A DNA stretch of 42,252 nt from Candidatus Saccharibacteria bacterium RIFCSPHIGHO2_12_FULL_47_17 (GCA_001790575.1 MGCV01000022.1:1-42252), one strand, 5' to 3'; shown: positions 23,254 through 32,009, numbered from the stretch's first letter. Notes: generated from the sequence alone by a model not told the origin. Translations and numbers: made by a program.

Positions 23254-24540
23254 GTGTTACGACACGCGGTTAGTGAAATACAACTTAAAAATGGCGCCCG
23301 CGGACTGCTGATTGACGTTCCGGGAACTTCGGTGACAACTTACGAACTCAACTTCCGGGCCGGGGAATTTTTGATTCCTTATGTTAAATGCGAAGTGCCG
23401 CATATTTTGGAACATTTGGTGTCTTCTGGGGCCAACGAGCTTTATCCTGACCGTCAGCTGTTTAACGCCGAAATCAGTAAAAATGGCGCTTATATTAACG
23501 CTTACACTAGTTACTATTCGGTGGCTTATGTGGGCGAAATCGCCAACTTTGAATGGGAAAGAGTAATGCGTCTGCAATTTAACTCGCTGGAGAAGCCTTT
23601 GTTCTTGCAATCAGAGTTTGAAGCGGAGTTTGGTAACATCCGCGACGAACTAACCAGTTATACCAATAATCACTTTCGAGTACTGAATACTAAAATGAGT
23701 CAGGGTTTTGGTTTCAAGGTTGTGTCTGACGGACAAAGAATTAGATTGATGAAAAATGTCAAAGTTGACGATCTAGTTGATCACTATAAGCGAACCCATT
23801 ATACAAGCAACTTACGCTTTATTATCGCCGGCAGTCTAAGGGGAAGGCGGGTGGCGATCAAACGTCTACTTGAAGAACTTAACCTACCAAAAGGCAAATC
23901 GCGTAAGGCGTTGCCCCAGGAGCATGCTAAAAAGCCAGCCAAGGCGGTTTTTATCAAAAACCCAACTGTACCGAACATCTATTTGACAATCAGTAGTCAA
24001 TATAATGACATTGTCTCCCAAAAAGATGAAGATGCCCTTGGCTTGGCTCGCGTGATTTTGACCGATACTATGTACTCGCGTATTTTTGGACAGGCTCGCG
24101 AACATGGTTTGGTCTACAGCGTTCATTCTGGCCACCATATATCGAGCCGCAATACTGAGTGGTGGTTAAGCACACAAGTATTGCCGGCCAGCGCACCGGC
24201 TCTCTGCGACATAATTTTGGCGGAGGTCAAGAAAGTGCAAAACGGCATTATTGACGATCTGGAGCTAGAAAATGCCAAACAATATGCCCTTGGTTCGTAT
24301 CAGCGTTCATTCCAGACTGTTGGCAATGTAGCCAGCGCTTATTCGCGTTACTTCTTTGATGGCCATATTGAAGATTTAAAAAATTTCCCATCAAGGATAA
24401 AAGCTATCAGCAAAAACGATATTGCTGGCGCCATGCGACGGCTGTTTGATCAAAAAATCGGTGATGTTGGGGTTTTGGGCGGTACTGACCGGAGCTTGGG
24501 GATTAAACTACGCGAACAACTTCAACCACTCTGGCACTAG
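23254..24540 (+). CDS. M16-family (pitrilysin/insulinase-like) zinc peptidase homologue
   Basis: 428 residues with the inverted zinc motif H50-ILE-H54 (HxxEH) of M16 peptidases in CEVPHILEHLVSSGANELY. The downstream Glu ligand probably lies in LQSEFEAEFGNIRDELTSY, and the domain includes AYINAYTSYYSVAYVGEI. It also resembles the YmfF/YmfH and processing-peptidase types that work in pairs. Here one two-domain gene is present and no partner adjoins. No signal peptide, so the site is probably cytoplasmic. The start is GTG at 23254, overlapping a TAG of a very short frame after secA. Confidence 0.88.
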   Translation: MLRHAVSEIQLKNGARGLLIDVPGTSVTTYELNFRAGEFLIPYVKCEVPHILEHLVSSGANELYPDRQLFNAEISKNGAYINAYTSYYSVAYVGEIANFEWERVMRLQFNSLEKPLFLQSEFEAEFGNIRDELTSYTNNHFRVLNTKMSQGFGFKVVSDGQRIRLMKNVKVDDLVDHYKRTHYTSNLRFIIAGSLRGRRVAIKRLLEELNLPKGKSRKALPQEHAKKPAKAVFIKNPTVPNIYLTISSQYNDIVSQKDEDALGLARVILTDTMYSRIFGQAREHGLVYSVHSGHHISSRNTEWWLSTQVLPASAPALCDIILAEVKKVQNGIIDDLELENAKQYALGSYQRSFQTVGNVASAYSRYFFDGHIEDLKNFPSRIKAISKNDIAGAMRRLFDQKIGDVGVLGGTDRSLGIKLREQLQPLWH

Positions 24541-24777
24541 GTACTCGCTCGCTCATCTTTATTTCGAACGCTCGGTCTACTTGATGCAGCCACTCGTCAA
24601 AGCGTACAACAACCTGCGGAACTCGCTACGCTCAAACAGTCCTCGGCTTACTAGTTGTGCTTTTGACGGTAACTGCTCAGGTAAACCTCGCATGTTCTCA
24701 AAAAGATGGGTTCGCTTTTAGATGGAAGGTCACTGTTACCTCTGTACGCTGAACGGTACAAGCTGTACGCTATTAAT
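24541..24777. other. Non-coding gap before prfB with GC-rich imperfect repeats
   Basis: 237 bases with no convincing gene. It holds repeat-like words (GCGGAACTCGCTACGCTC; GTACGCT occurring twice at 24743-24767) and short inverted pieces. It resembles palindromic or REP-like intergenic DNA. An open frame runs from 24706 into prfB but begins within this DNA and is not a credible N terminus. TACGCT ends six bases before the prfB ATG and is a weak -10 candidate. Confidence 0.4.
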
Positions 24778-25860
24778 ATGGAGGAACTGAAAAAAAGGGC
24801 AGACGAGCTGGAACGAGGGCTTAATCAAGCACTAGCCAAACTTCGATTTGAAGAACTAGAACAGGAGTTAAAGTCGCTTAATAACCAGATGGCCGAAGCT
24901 GGTTTTTGGCAAGATGCTAAAAAAGCTCAGGCTACTGCCCGTCGGGCCGGTGATTTGAGTCGGCGGTTAGAACCGTGGCAAAAGCTGGCCTCAGACCTTA
25001 AAGCCATTCAAGAACTACTAGCTACCAAAGATCCGACCATTGTGGGCGAACTCACGCTGCAGCTAGATGGTTTGGAGAAGCAATTGTCTGAGCTTCAAAC
25101 CGAGCTTAAATTCCAAGGCCCGTATGATGATCACGATGTGATTATCAATATTTATGCCGGTGCCGGAGGCACTGATGCCCAGGACTGGACCGAGATGCTG
25201 CTGAGAATGTATGTTCGCTGGGCAGAGAGTCAGAATTTATCAATTAAAACAGTTGATCAATCGCCCGGTGAGGAAGCTGGCCTCAAAAGTGTCACCATTG
25301 AATTTTCCGGCGGAGATTTTCTCTATGGCAAACTGGTTGGTGAACATGGTGTACATCGACTGGTACGGCAAAGCCCCTTTAACGCTGATCATAAGCGTCA
25401 AACTAGCTTTGCTAAAGTCGAGATCTTGCCGCTAATTGATAGATCCGACAAGGTTGAAATTGATCCCAAAGACCTGAAAATTGATGTTTTCCGAGCCAGC
25501 GGCAAAGGTGGCCAGTCGGTTAACACAACTGATTCAGCGGTTAGGATAACACACTTGCCGACATCTATATCGGTAGCTATTCAAACTGAGCGTTCGCAGC
25601 TACAAAATAAACAGACAGCTTTATCAATATTGCGCTCAAAACTTGTTCAACTTTCATTGGAGCAACATGCCGACAATTTAAGTCAACTCAAAGGTCCAAG
25701 CCAATCGGCGGAATGGGGCAACCAGATTAGAAATTACGTTCTGCACCCTTACAAACAGGTCAAAGACCTACGCACTGGTTTTGAGACGTCGAACCCGGAA
25801 AAAATACTCGATGGCGATTTGGAACCGCTCATTGACGCCTGGCTCGATAAGGCAGCCTAA
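24778..25860 (+). CDS. prfB: Peptide chain release factor 2
   Basis: RF2 ends translation at UAA and UGA. The tripeptide anticodon is S199-P-F201 in VRQSPFNADHKRQTSF, the marker of RF2. GGQ is at about 244-246 in RASGKGGQSVNTTDSAVR. From ATG 24778 the protein has 360 residues, the normal length, with coiled-coil domain 1 first. There is no sign of the programmed +1 frameshift (CUUUGAC) found in many prfB genes: the frame is open throughout. Its presence agrees with TGA being a stop in this genome. The start is chosen for family fit. ATG 24706 would add 24 unrelated residues. Confidence 0.96.
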   Translation: MEELKKRADELERGLNQALAKLRFEELEQELKSLNNQMAEAGFWQDAKKAQATARRAGDLSRRLEPWQKLASDLKAIQELLATKDPTIVGELTLQLDGLEKQLSELQTELKFQGPYDDHDVIINIYAGAGGTDAQDWTEMLLRMYVRWAESQNLSIKTVDQSPGEEAGLKSVTIEFSGGDFLYGKLVGEHGVHRLVRQSPFNADHKRQTSFAKVEILPLIDRSDKVEIDPKDLKIDVFRASGKGGQSVNTTDSAVRITHLPTSISVAIQTERSQLQNKQTALSILRSKLVQLSLEQHADNLSQLKGPSQSAEWGNQIRNYVLHPYKQVKDLRTGFETSNPEKILDGDLEPLIDAWLDKAA

Positions 25861-25885
25861 AGTGCTTTTGTTATACTATTAGATA

Positions 25886-26566
25886 ATGATTCTACTCGAT
25901 AGGGTAACTAAGGTCTACAATCGCCGCGAAGCGGCCTTGGAACGTGTCTCCTTGCACGTTGAGCCCAAAGAGTTCGTCATTATTGTCGGGGCTAGCGGCG
26001 CCGGTAAATCAACCATGTTCAAGTTGCTGACGAGAGAAGAGAAGCCGACCTCCGGTAAAATAATTGTTGGCGGCATTGATTACGAAAACCTAAAAGATAG
26101 AGATATACCAACCCTCCGACGCAAAATCGGCGTAGTCTTTCAAGACTTCAAACTACTAAGCAATAAGACCGTCTATGAGAATGTGGCCTTTGCCCTGGAA
26201 ATTGCTGGAGCAACTAACGCCGAAATCAAACATACCGTGCCAAAAGTACTTGAGGTGGTTGGTCTAAAAGACAAAACAAATAGCTATCCCAGACAGCTTT
26301 CCGGCGGCGAGAAGCAGCGGGTAGCCATTGCCAGAGCCATCGTCCGCCAGCCCAAAATTTTGATTGCTGATGAGCCAACCGGCAATCTTGATCCAAAGCA
26401 CGCCTGGGACGTCATAAAAGTGCTGGAGAAAATCAACCGTTTTGGCACAACCGTGCTTTTGACCACCCACAATCAGGAAATCGTCAATTACCTTAAGCGT
26501 CGAGTAGTGACTATTCGCGATGGCAAGGTGGTTAGCGATAAAGCAATTGGTAACTACAAAGGATGA
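25886..26566 (+). CDS. ftsE: Cell division ATP-binding protein FtsE
   Basis: ATPase of the FtsEX complex that gates peptidoglycan hydrolases at the septum. Walker A GASGAGKST (about 37-45), Q-loop VFQDFKLL, signature LSGGEKQRVAIARAI, Walker B ILIADEPTGNLD and switch His in LLTTHNQEIV are all present. 226 residues is normal. TATACT (25872-25877) ends eight bases before the ATG, suggesting a leaderless start. ftsX follows after a repeat-bearing spacer, then a CHAP hydrolase, the likely effector of the complex. Confidence 0.97.
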   Translation: MILLDRVTKVYNRREAALERVSLHVEPKEFVIIVGASGAGKSTMFKLLTREEKPTSGKIIVGGIDYENLKDRDIPTLRRKIGVVFQDFKLLSNKTVYENVAFALEIAGATNAEIKHTVPKVLEVVGLKDKTNSYPRQLSGGEKQRVAIARAIVRQPKILIADEPTGNLDPKHAWDVIKVLEKINRFGTTVLLTTHNQEIVNYLKRRVVTIRDGKVVSDKAIGNYKG

Positions 26567-26665
26567 ATGGACGAATGAACAAATGGACGAATGAACAAAT
26601 GCATTTCAAGCATTGTTACATTGATTATTCATTGAACATTGAACATTTGTCGCATTGGTGCATTG
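26567..26665. repeat. Degenerate ATGGACGA-ATGAACAA / CATTGAA repeat spacer between ftsE and ftsX
   Basis: ATGGACGAATGAACAA is repeated in eight-base words on the left. The right side has CATTGAA-type words. The shared pieces ATGAACAAATG and TATTCATTGAACATTGAACA also occur in the spacer at 13486-13608. The repeat ends at the hairpin before ftsX. Confidence 0.65.
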
Positions 26666-26681
26666 GAGCGAAGCGGCAATG
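26661..26681 (+). promoter_or_regulatory. Hairpin containing the ftsX start codon
   Basis: CATTG (26661-26665) pairs with CAATG (26677-26681), whose last three bases are the ftsX ATG. GGAG lies in the loop side. This could limit ftsX initiation until upstream translation or unfolding. Confidence 0.4.
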
Positions 26682-27608
26682 AAAGATCATAAATTTATAA
26701 AACTGGAGCGGATCGTTAAAACCGGTGCCGTTAATTTTATTCGCAACATCTGGCTGGCTATTGCCGCCATCGCCATGATGACTACCACCCTAACAATCCT
26801 ACTATTTGCGGTGGTAGCTAATGCCACTTTTTCTAACAGCATTACCGATCTTACCAGCCGGATTGATGTATCGGTTTACCTTAAAGATAGTGTGACAGAG
26901 CAGCAACGCAATCAATTAAGAGCCGACCTTAAAAATATTGACAATGTTAAATCAATTGAGTATGTCACTAAAGAACAAGCCCTGAAAGATTTTCGCGAGG
27001 ATCATGCTAACGATCCAGAAACTCTGTCAGCCGTTTCCGAAGTTGATAACACGCTACCGGCCTCACTCAAAATTAAGGTCTATGATCCAAATCGTTTGCA
27101 AACTATCAAGGATTTTGTCGATAAAAAGGAAATCCAGGCTTTGCAGTCTGAGCAAACATCGTATTCAGGTGAACGTAAAGAGGCAATTGATAGCATTGCC
27201 AAAGCGACAGATTTTTTCCGCAAGGCCGGTATCGTTAGTATCATAATTTTTATAATAATTTCGATATTGATCATCTTTAACACCATTCGTATGACTATTT
27301 TCAATCGTCGTGACGAACTTATAATCATGCGTTTGCTTGGCGCCAGTCCATGGTATATTAAAGGGCCTTTCGTGGTGGAGACGACGATGTATGGCATTAT
27401 GGCGGCAGTTGTCTCGATAGCTATTGTTTGGGGGTTATTTGCTATCGCTTCGAGCTTGGAGGTAAGTAGCCTACTGGACATTGATTTTTCAAGAAACTAC
27501 TTTTCAAGACACTTATGGCTAATAGTTGTCGCCCAAATCGGAGCTGGTATAATAATCGGTGCCGTTTCTTCAGCAGTGGCGACGCGGCGTTATCTAAAGC
27601 TTAAGTAG
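26679..27608 (+). CDS. ftsX: Cell division protein FtsX
   Basis: Membrane partner of FtsE. Four membrane helices are visible: one after the cytoplasmic head (WLAIAAIAMMTTTLTILLFAVV) and three at the C terminus (IIIFIIISILIIFNTIRMTIF and following). Between the first and second lies the large outside loop (residues 45-165; SRIDVSVYLKDSVTEQQRNQL) that binds hydrolase activators. The intracellular RRDELIIMRLLGASPWYIKGPF is the permease coupling motif. ATG 26679 is chosen over the TTG at 26655, which lies in the repeat spacer. 309 residues. Confidence 0.95.
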   Translation: MKDHKFIKLERIVKTGAVNFIRNIWLAIAAIAMMTTTLTILLFAVVANATFSNSITDLTSRIDVSVYLKDSVTEQQRNQLRADLKNIDNVKSIEYVTKEQALKDFREDHANDPETLSAVSEVDNTLPASLKIKVYDPNRLQTIKDFVDKKEIQALQSEQTSYSGERKEAIDSIAKATDFFRKAGIVSIIIFIIISILIIFNTIRMTIFNRRDELIIMRLLGASPWYIKGPFVVETTMYGIMAAVVSIAIVWGLFAIASSLEVSSLLDIDFSRNYFSRHLWLIVVAQIGAGIIIGAVSSAVATRRYLKLK

Positions 27609-27630
27609 AAGCTAGAAGCTAGAATCTAGG
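27606..27630. repeat. AGAAGCT heptamer repeat after ftsX
   Basis: AGAAGCT-AGAAGCT-AGAATCT-AGG: three and a half copies of a seven-base word immediately after the ftsX stop. Same style as arrays at 8893, 32288 and 32857 but with a different word. Confidence 0.7.
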
Positions 27631-27658
27631 GAAACGGTTAACAAATACTAATCGCAGG

Positions 27659-27687
27659 TTGCAAAACAGGGGAGGGTGTGATACAAT
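27659..27687 (+). promoter_or_regulatory. Promoter of the CHAP hydrolase gene
   Basis: TTGCAA (27659-27664), 17-base spacer, TACAAT (27682-27687). The -10 ends 13 bases before the ATG at 27701, so the leader would be about six or seven bases. It allows the hydrolase to be expressed apart from ftsEX. Confidence 0.6.
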
Positions 27688-27700
27688 CAATCTGTTAATA

Positions 27701-28825
27701 ATGCCAAAACAAAAAAATAAAAAACCATTTAGTTCAAAACGATATGCCGTCCTATTTGTTATAACGGCTGTTTTAGCATTTGCTGCCCTAATGTCTGGTT
27801 GGGTGGCAGCTGATCAATTTGATGACCAAATCCGTGAGTTGCAGAATCAAAACAGCGGCCTACAGCAAAACTCTAGGAGCCTAGCCGCCGAAGCCGCCAG
27901 CTACGAGGACGCCATAAATAAGCTTCAAGTCCAGATTGATGGCCTGCATCAAGCGATTTTGGATAATCAACGGCAAAATGATGAACTACAAAGACAGATA
28001 GACGCTGCCCAAGTTGAGTTGAACCATCAAAAACAGATTTTGGGCCAGAACATCAAAGCCATGTATCTGGAGGGCCAGATTTCGACTATTGAAATCTTAG
28101 CCAGCAGTAATGATTTAAGCGAGTTTGTTGATAAACAGACCTATCGCAATTCTGTTCAGAGCAAAGTTAGAACCACGCTTGATAAAATTACTCAAATTAA
28201 GCTGGAGCTGGAAGGTAAGCAGCGTCAGATCCAAATTTTGATTTCTGAGCAAGAAAGCCAAAAAGCCCAACTGGCGTCCAGTCAAGACGAACAGTCCAGG
28301 ATGTTAGCTTACACAGAGAGTCAGAAAGCGTCATTCGACTCTCAAATTAAGGCTAACCAAACCCAAATCAGCGAGCTAAGACGACAGCAGGCAGTCACCA
28401 ATGCTCGACTGTTTGGCGGCGGTCAAATAATCAGTACTAGTCGCTGCGATATTTATCCGCAGGATTGGTGCAATGCCCCGATGGATAGCATGATTGACAG
28501 TTGGGGTATGTATAACCGCGAATGTGTTTCCTGGACCGCTTACCGGGTGGCTGTTTCTGGTCGTTATATGCCTTACTGGGGCGGGCGGGGTAATGCCAAT
28601 CAATGGGATGATAATGCTCGGGCGGCCGGAATTCCAGTGGACGGTAGCCCGCAAGTTGGCGATGTAGCCGTCAGCAACGCCGGCTACTACGGTCATACTG
28701 CTTACGTTGAGGCCGTTTACGACGATGGGACAATTTTGGTCAGCCAGTTTAATGTTGACTGGGGAGGTACCTATAGTATGGCTAAGATCAAAGTAGGCAA
28801 CCTGGTCTTTATCCACTTCCCCTAG
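27701..28825 (+). CDS. Secreted coiled-coil CHAP-domain peptidoglycan hydrolase (PcsB-like)
   Basis: 374 residues from ATG 27701. An N-terminal membrane helix or signal (YAVLFVITAVLAFAALMSGWVAA) is followed by a long coiled coil (about 40-235; LQNQNSGLQQNSRSLAAEA and repeats of Q/E-rich heptads) and a C-terminal CHAP domain. Catalytic Cys is in NRECVSWTAYRV and His in YYGHTAYVEAV. Domain order and genome position match PcsB, the FtsEX-activated hydrolase of Gram-positives, so FtsX probably controls it. The C-terminal half also contains WGGRGNANQWDDNARAAG, a typical CHAP stretch. The neighbouring ctpA may trim wall proteins in the same process. Confidence 0.9.
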   Translation: MPKQKNKKPFSSKRYAVLFVITAVLAFAALMSGWVAADQFDDQIRELQNQNSGLQQNSRSLAAEAASYEDAINKLQVQIDGLHQAILDNQRQNDELQRQIDAAQVELNHQKQILGQNIKAMYLEGQISTIEILASSNDLSEFVDKQTYRNSVQSKVRTTLDKITQIKLELEGKQRQIQILISEQESQKAQLASSQDEQSRMLAYTESQKASFDSQIKANQTQISELRRQQAVTNARLFGGGQIISTSRCDIYPQDWCNAPMDSMIDSWGMYNRECVSWTAYRVAVSGRYMPYWGGRGNANQWDDNARAAGIPVDGSPQVGDVAVSNAGYYGHTAYVEAVYDDGTILVSQFNVDWGGTYSMAKIKVGNLVFIHFP

Positions 28826-28847
28826 CGAATAAGCACTTTTTTTCCAG

Positions 28848-29010
28848 ACCCACGCACTTGGATGCAGTGCCAGGAAGCAACGAGGAGCGAGCCAGCCGTA
28901 TATGGACATACGATGAGCGAGCCCCGCAGGCAGCTGACGCCGTAATGCCCCAAGAGTCCGCCGGCATGCCTGGCTATGCTAGGCAACAGGGCGGACGGTG
29001 CGTATGCCTG
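28848..29010 (+). ncRNA. Palindromic repeat family copy Y (candidate structured RNA)
   Basis: Homologous in about 105 bases to the reverse complement of 16914-17035. ACTTGG (28855-28860) pairs with CCAAG (28950-28954), and the central hairpin CGTAT-ATGGAC-ATACG is kept. Compared with X, an extra stem-loop of about 46 bases (GTCCGCC...GGCGGAC, containing GCCTGGC-TAT-GCTAGGC) is placed between CCAAG and GTGCGT, which pairs with ACGCAC at 28852-28857. Insertion exactly at a helix junction suggests a structured RNA. It lies between a T-run after the CHAP gene and the ctpA promoter. Confidence 0.55.
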
Positions 29011-29015
29011 GATGG

Positions 29016-29021
29016 TATAAT
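29016..29021 (+). promoter_or_regulatory. -10 box of ctpA
   Basis: TATAAT ends 16 bases before the ATG at 29038, predicting a leader of roughly ten bases. No clear -35 box was found. Confidence 0.5.
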
Positions 29022-29037
29022 TTAGCATAAGTTTTAT

Positions 29038-30282
29038 ATGGATGGTTTGAATAGCTACAACAAATTACCTGAGCCAATTGGTCAAAAAAAAAGTTGGCCG
29101 TTTCTAAAAATCGTTGCCAGCCTGTTATTTGTTTTGGCCGTTTTTGCGGCTGGTGTAATGATTGGCCGCGGCGACAAAATTCATCTTCGGGGCCTTTCGG
29201 CCACACCCAAAACCACTCAGACTCAGCTGGACTATTCTTCGGTTGAACAAGTTTATAATTTGTTGAAAGCTGATTTTGACGGTGCCTTGGATAATAATAT
29301 TCTGCTCGACGGCTTAAAGCGCGGTTTGGTAGAAGCGGCCGGCGATCCCTACACTGAATACTTAAATGCTGCCGACGCCGAAGAATTTGACAAGCAACTG
29401 TCTGGAAGTTTTACTGGCATTGGTGCGGAGCTTGGAACTGATGATGAAAATAATATTTTAATAGTTGCACCGCTTGCCGGTTATCCGGCCGAGAAGGCTG
29501 GTCTGCAGCCTAAAGACATAATTTCGGCCATTGACGGCCAAACTACAGCTAGTATGAGCGTCAATTCTGCCGTCAAGAAGATTCGTGGACCGGCCAATAC
29601 TCAGGTGACACTGACTATTATTCGTGGCTCGGCTAAACCATTTGATGTTACTATCACCCGAACCCAGATTACTCTGCCGAGCGTCGAATCAAAGATCGAG
29701 GGCAATATTGGCTATCTTAAAATAAGCCAGTTCACCAATGACACAGTTGAATCAGCCTCTGCTGCCGCCAAGTCGTTCAAAGAGCAGGGCCTTAAAGGAG
29801 TTGTTTTAGACGTCCGAGGCAATCCCGGCGGCTATCTTTCCGGCGCGGTTGATATTGCCAGTTTGTGGTTAGAAAAAGGCAAAACCGTCGTCTCGGAACG
29901 TCGTGGCCAGCAGGTTCTGTCAACCGATTACTCCACCGGTACGGCAACCTTAAATGGCTTGCCAACCGCCGTGTTGATAGACGAGGGTAGCGCTAGCGCT
30001 AGTGAAATAACGGCCGGCGCCTTGCATGATAACGAGATTGCCACAGTGGTTGGCGAGAAAAGTTTCGGTAAGGGCAGTGTCCAGCAGGTGGAAAGACTTT
30101 TGGGCGGTGCCGCCCTGAAAGTAACCATCGCCAGGTGGTATACACCTAAAGGCGTCAATATTGACCAACAAGGTATTACACCGGACGTTCAAGTCGGCCT
30201 ATCGGATGATGATAAGAAGGCCGGCCGCGATCCACAAAAAGATAAAGCCTTCGAGATTGTTCGTCAAAAAATTACTCCTTGA
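29038..30282 (+). CDS. ctpA: C-terminal processing peptidase, S41 family (CtpA)
   Basis: Serine protease with a Ser-Lys dyad that trims extracytoplasmic proteins. An N-terminal membrane helix (LKIVASLLFVLAVFAAGVMIG) anchors it outside. The PDZ domain spans about 115-195 (GIGAELGTDDENNILIVAPLAGYPAEKAGL). Catalytic Ser is in DEGSASASEITAGAL and Lys in GEKSFGKGSVQQ. GNPGGYL and the C-terminal YTPKGVNIDQQGITPDV are conserved. 414 residues is typical. CtpA enzymes often regulate peptidoglycan hydrolases, which fits its place behind the CHAP hydrolase gene. Confidence 0.96.
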   Translation: MDGLNSYNKLPEPIGQKKSWPFLKIVASLLFVLAVFAAGVMIGRGDKIHLRGLSATPKTTQTQLDYSSVEQVYNLLKADFDGALDNNILLDGLKRGLVEAAGDPYTEYLNAADAEEFDKQLSGSFTGIGAELGTDDENNILIVAPLAGYPAEKAGLQPKDIISAIDGQTTASMSVNSAVKKIRGPANTQVTLTIIRGSAKPFDVTITRTQITLPSVESKIEGNIGYLKISQFTNDTVESASAAAKSFKEQGLKGVVLDVRGNPGGYLSGAVDIASLWLEKGKTVVSERRGQQVLSTDYSTGTATLNGLPTAVLIDEGSASASEITAGALHDNEIATVVGEKSFGKGSVQQVERLLGGAALKVTIARWYTPKGVNIDQQGITPDVQVGLSDDDKKAGRDPQKDKAFEIVRQKITP

Positions 30283-30359
30283 ATATCCGTCCCTACTAGC
30301 GTAGAGTAATCTAGTAATTAACAACTAGCGGAGAGAATTTAAAGAGGAGAAGTTTTAAA

Positions 30360-31967
30360 GTGGCGGCTCGGGCCCAGACAAAATACATTTTTGTTACCGG
30401 CGGCGTTTTATCAGGCGTCGGTAAGGGTATCACCGCCGCTTCGCTCGGCAATATTCTTCAAGCCCGTGGTCTCTCCGTAAACATCCAAAAGTGCGATCCT
30501 TATCTAAATGTTGATGCCGGAACGTTGAACCCGGCCGAGCATGGCGAAGTTTTTGTAACTCATGATGGCGCTGAGGCTGATCTCGATCTTGGCCACTACG
30601 AACGTTTTTTGGATATTGAACTCAATCAATCTAGTTCGCTAATGAGTGGCCGGATTCTGCAAAAAGTTATCGCCGATGAGCGCTCTGGTCGCTACCTTGG
30701 TAAAACCGTCCAGATTATTCCGCATGTGACCGATGCCATTCAGGTAGAGATCGAGAATACCGCTAAGGGCTTTGATGTCCATATAATTGAGATTGGCGGC
30801 ACGGTCGGCGATTATGAATCACTAAGCTTTATCGAAGCAATCCGCGAGATGAGTCTGCGAGTTGGCGCCGAAAACTGTCTCTACGTTCATGTGGTTTATA
30901 TTCCTTACTTGACGGCCAGCGGCGAATTCAAAACCAAGCCGGCTCAAAATGCCGTTCGGGAGTTGCGTGGCTTGGGTATTGTGCCAGACGTGCTGGTAGC
31001 CCGCTCCGAAGCCACACCGCAGCGCTCGGCAGTCAATAAATTAAGTTTGCATACGGGGGTTGAGCCGGAAGCTATCGTATTGCTGCCCAACGCGCCGACC
31101 ATTTACCAGGTTCCGCTGACTTTAGAGAACGCCAAAATAGCTGATGTGATTTCCGACAAGCTCAGCCTTAGGCGCCGCAAAGCCGATATTGAGGAGTGGA
31201 AAAGAGTGGTGAAGAGCGCCCTGAGCGTCTATAAAAAGACTGTCCGGATTGGTTTGATAGCTAAATATCTTGATAATCAGGATACTTACATGTCGATTTG
31301 CGAGGCTCTAAAAGCTGCTGCCTGGGCAGCTGAAGTCAACATCGAAATTGTCTGGGTAGATGCCGAAGGTCTAATTAAAAACCCCAAAGAAAAGGCCGGC
31401 CTCAAAGAACTTGATGGCCTGGTGGGCATGCCGGGCTTCGGCTCACGGGGCAGTGAAGGCAAAATTCTGGCGGCCGGTTGGGCCTACGAGAATAAGTTGC
31501 CTTATTTGGGAATTTGCCTGGGCATGCAGATGTCAGTTATCGCCATGGCTCGCCGGGCTGGTCTAAAAAAAGCTAACTCAACTGAATTTGAACCGGATAC
31601 GCCAGATCCAGTAATTTCGACCATGGCCGAGCAAATCGGCAAAGAAAATACTGGCGGCACCATGCGCTTGGGCGATTACGCGGCTGTATTGGAGCGAGGG
31701 ACGTTGGCGCGCAAACTGTTCGGTCAGGAAAAAATAATAGACAGGCATCGTCACCGTTACGAGGTAAACAATTCTTACCGTGATCAATTTGAACAATGGG
31801 GTATTAAAGCTTCCGGCTTGTCCCCAGACGGTAAGCTAGTTGAGATGATCGAGGCGCCTGCTCATCCATTCTATATTGGCACACAAGCTCATCCGGAGTT
31901 TCGTTCTAGACCAAACAAGCCACACCCACTCTATCTGGGCCTACTTCGCGCTGCATCTAAAAAATGA
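30360..31967 (+). CDS. pyrG: CTP synthase
   Basis: Converts UTP to CTP using glutamine. The N-terminal synthase domain begins KYIFVTGGVLSGVGKGITAASLG with the P-loop and contains KCDPYLNVDAGTLNPAEHGEVFV. The C-terminal class I glutamine amidotransferase has the nucleophile in YLGICLGMQ and the His/Glu pair in QAHPEFRSRP. 535 residues is full length. The start is GTG at 30360 behind AGAGGAG. Directly upstream are two ACTAGCG(T/G)AGAG words but no recognised attenuator. One of the few nucleotide-synthesis genes in the window. Confidence 0.98.
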   Translation: MAARAQTKYIFVTGGVLSGVGKGITAASLGNILQARGLSVNIQKCDPYLNVDAGTLNPAEHGEVFVTHDGAEADLDLGHYERFLDIELNQSSSLMSGRILQKVIADERSGRYLGKTVQIIPHVTDAIQVEIENTAKGFDVHIIEIGGTVGDYESLSFIEAIREMSLRVGAENCLYVHVVYIPYLTASGEFKTKPAQNAVRELRGLGIVPDVLVARSEATPQRSAVNKLSLHTGVEPEAIVLLPNAPTIYQVPLTLENAKIADVISDKLSLRRRKADIEEWKRVVKSALSVYKKTVRIGLIAKYLDNQDTYMSICEALKAAAWAAEVNIEIVWVDAEGLIKNPKEKAGLKELDGLVGMPGFGSRGSEGKILAAGWAYENKLPYLGICLGMQMSVIAMARRAGLKKANSTEFEPDTPDPVISTMAEQIGKENTGGTMRLGDYAAVLERGTLARKLFGQEKIIDRHRHRYEVNNSYRDQFEQWGIKASGLSPDGKLVEMIEAPAHPFYIGTQAHPEFRSRPNKPHPLYLGLLRAASKK

Positions 31968-32009
31968 AATAGTTGATGCTAAAACACCTGCGTTCGGGCG
32001 CAGTTCGTT

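Noticed and set aside
24706-24777. N-terminal extension of RF2 and possible programmed frameshift
   Set aside because: The 24 residues are unlike RF2 and come from repeat-like DNA. The prfB frame is open throughout and no CUUUGA site is seen.
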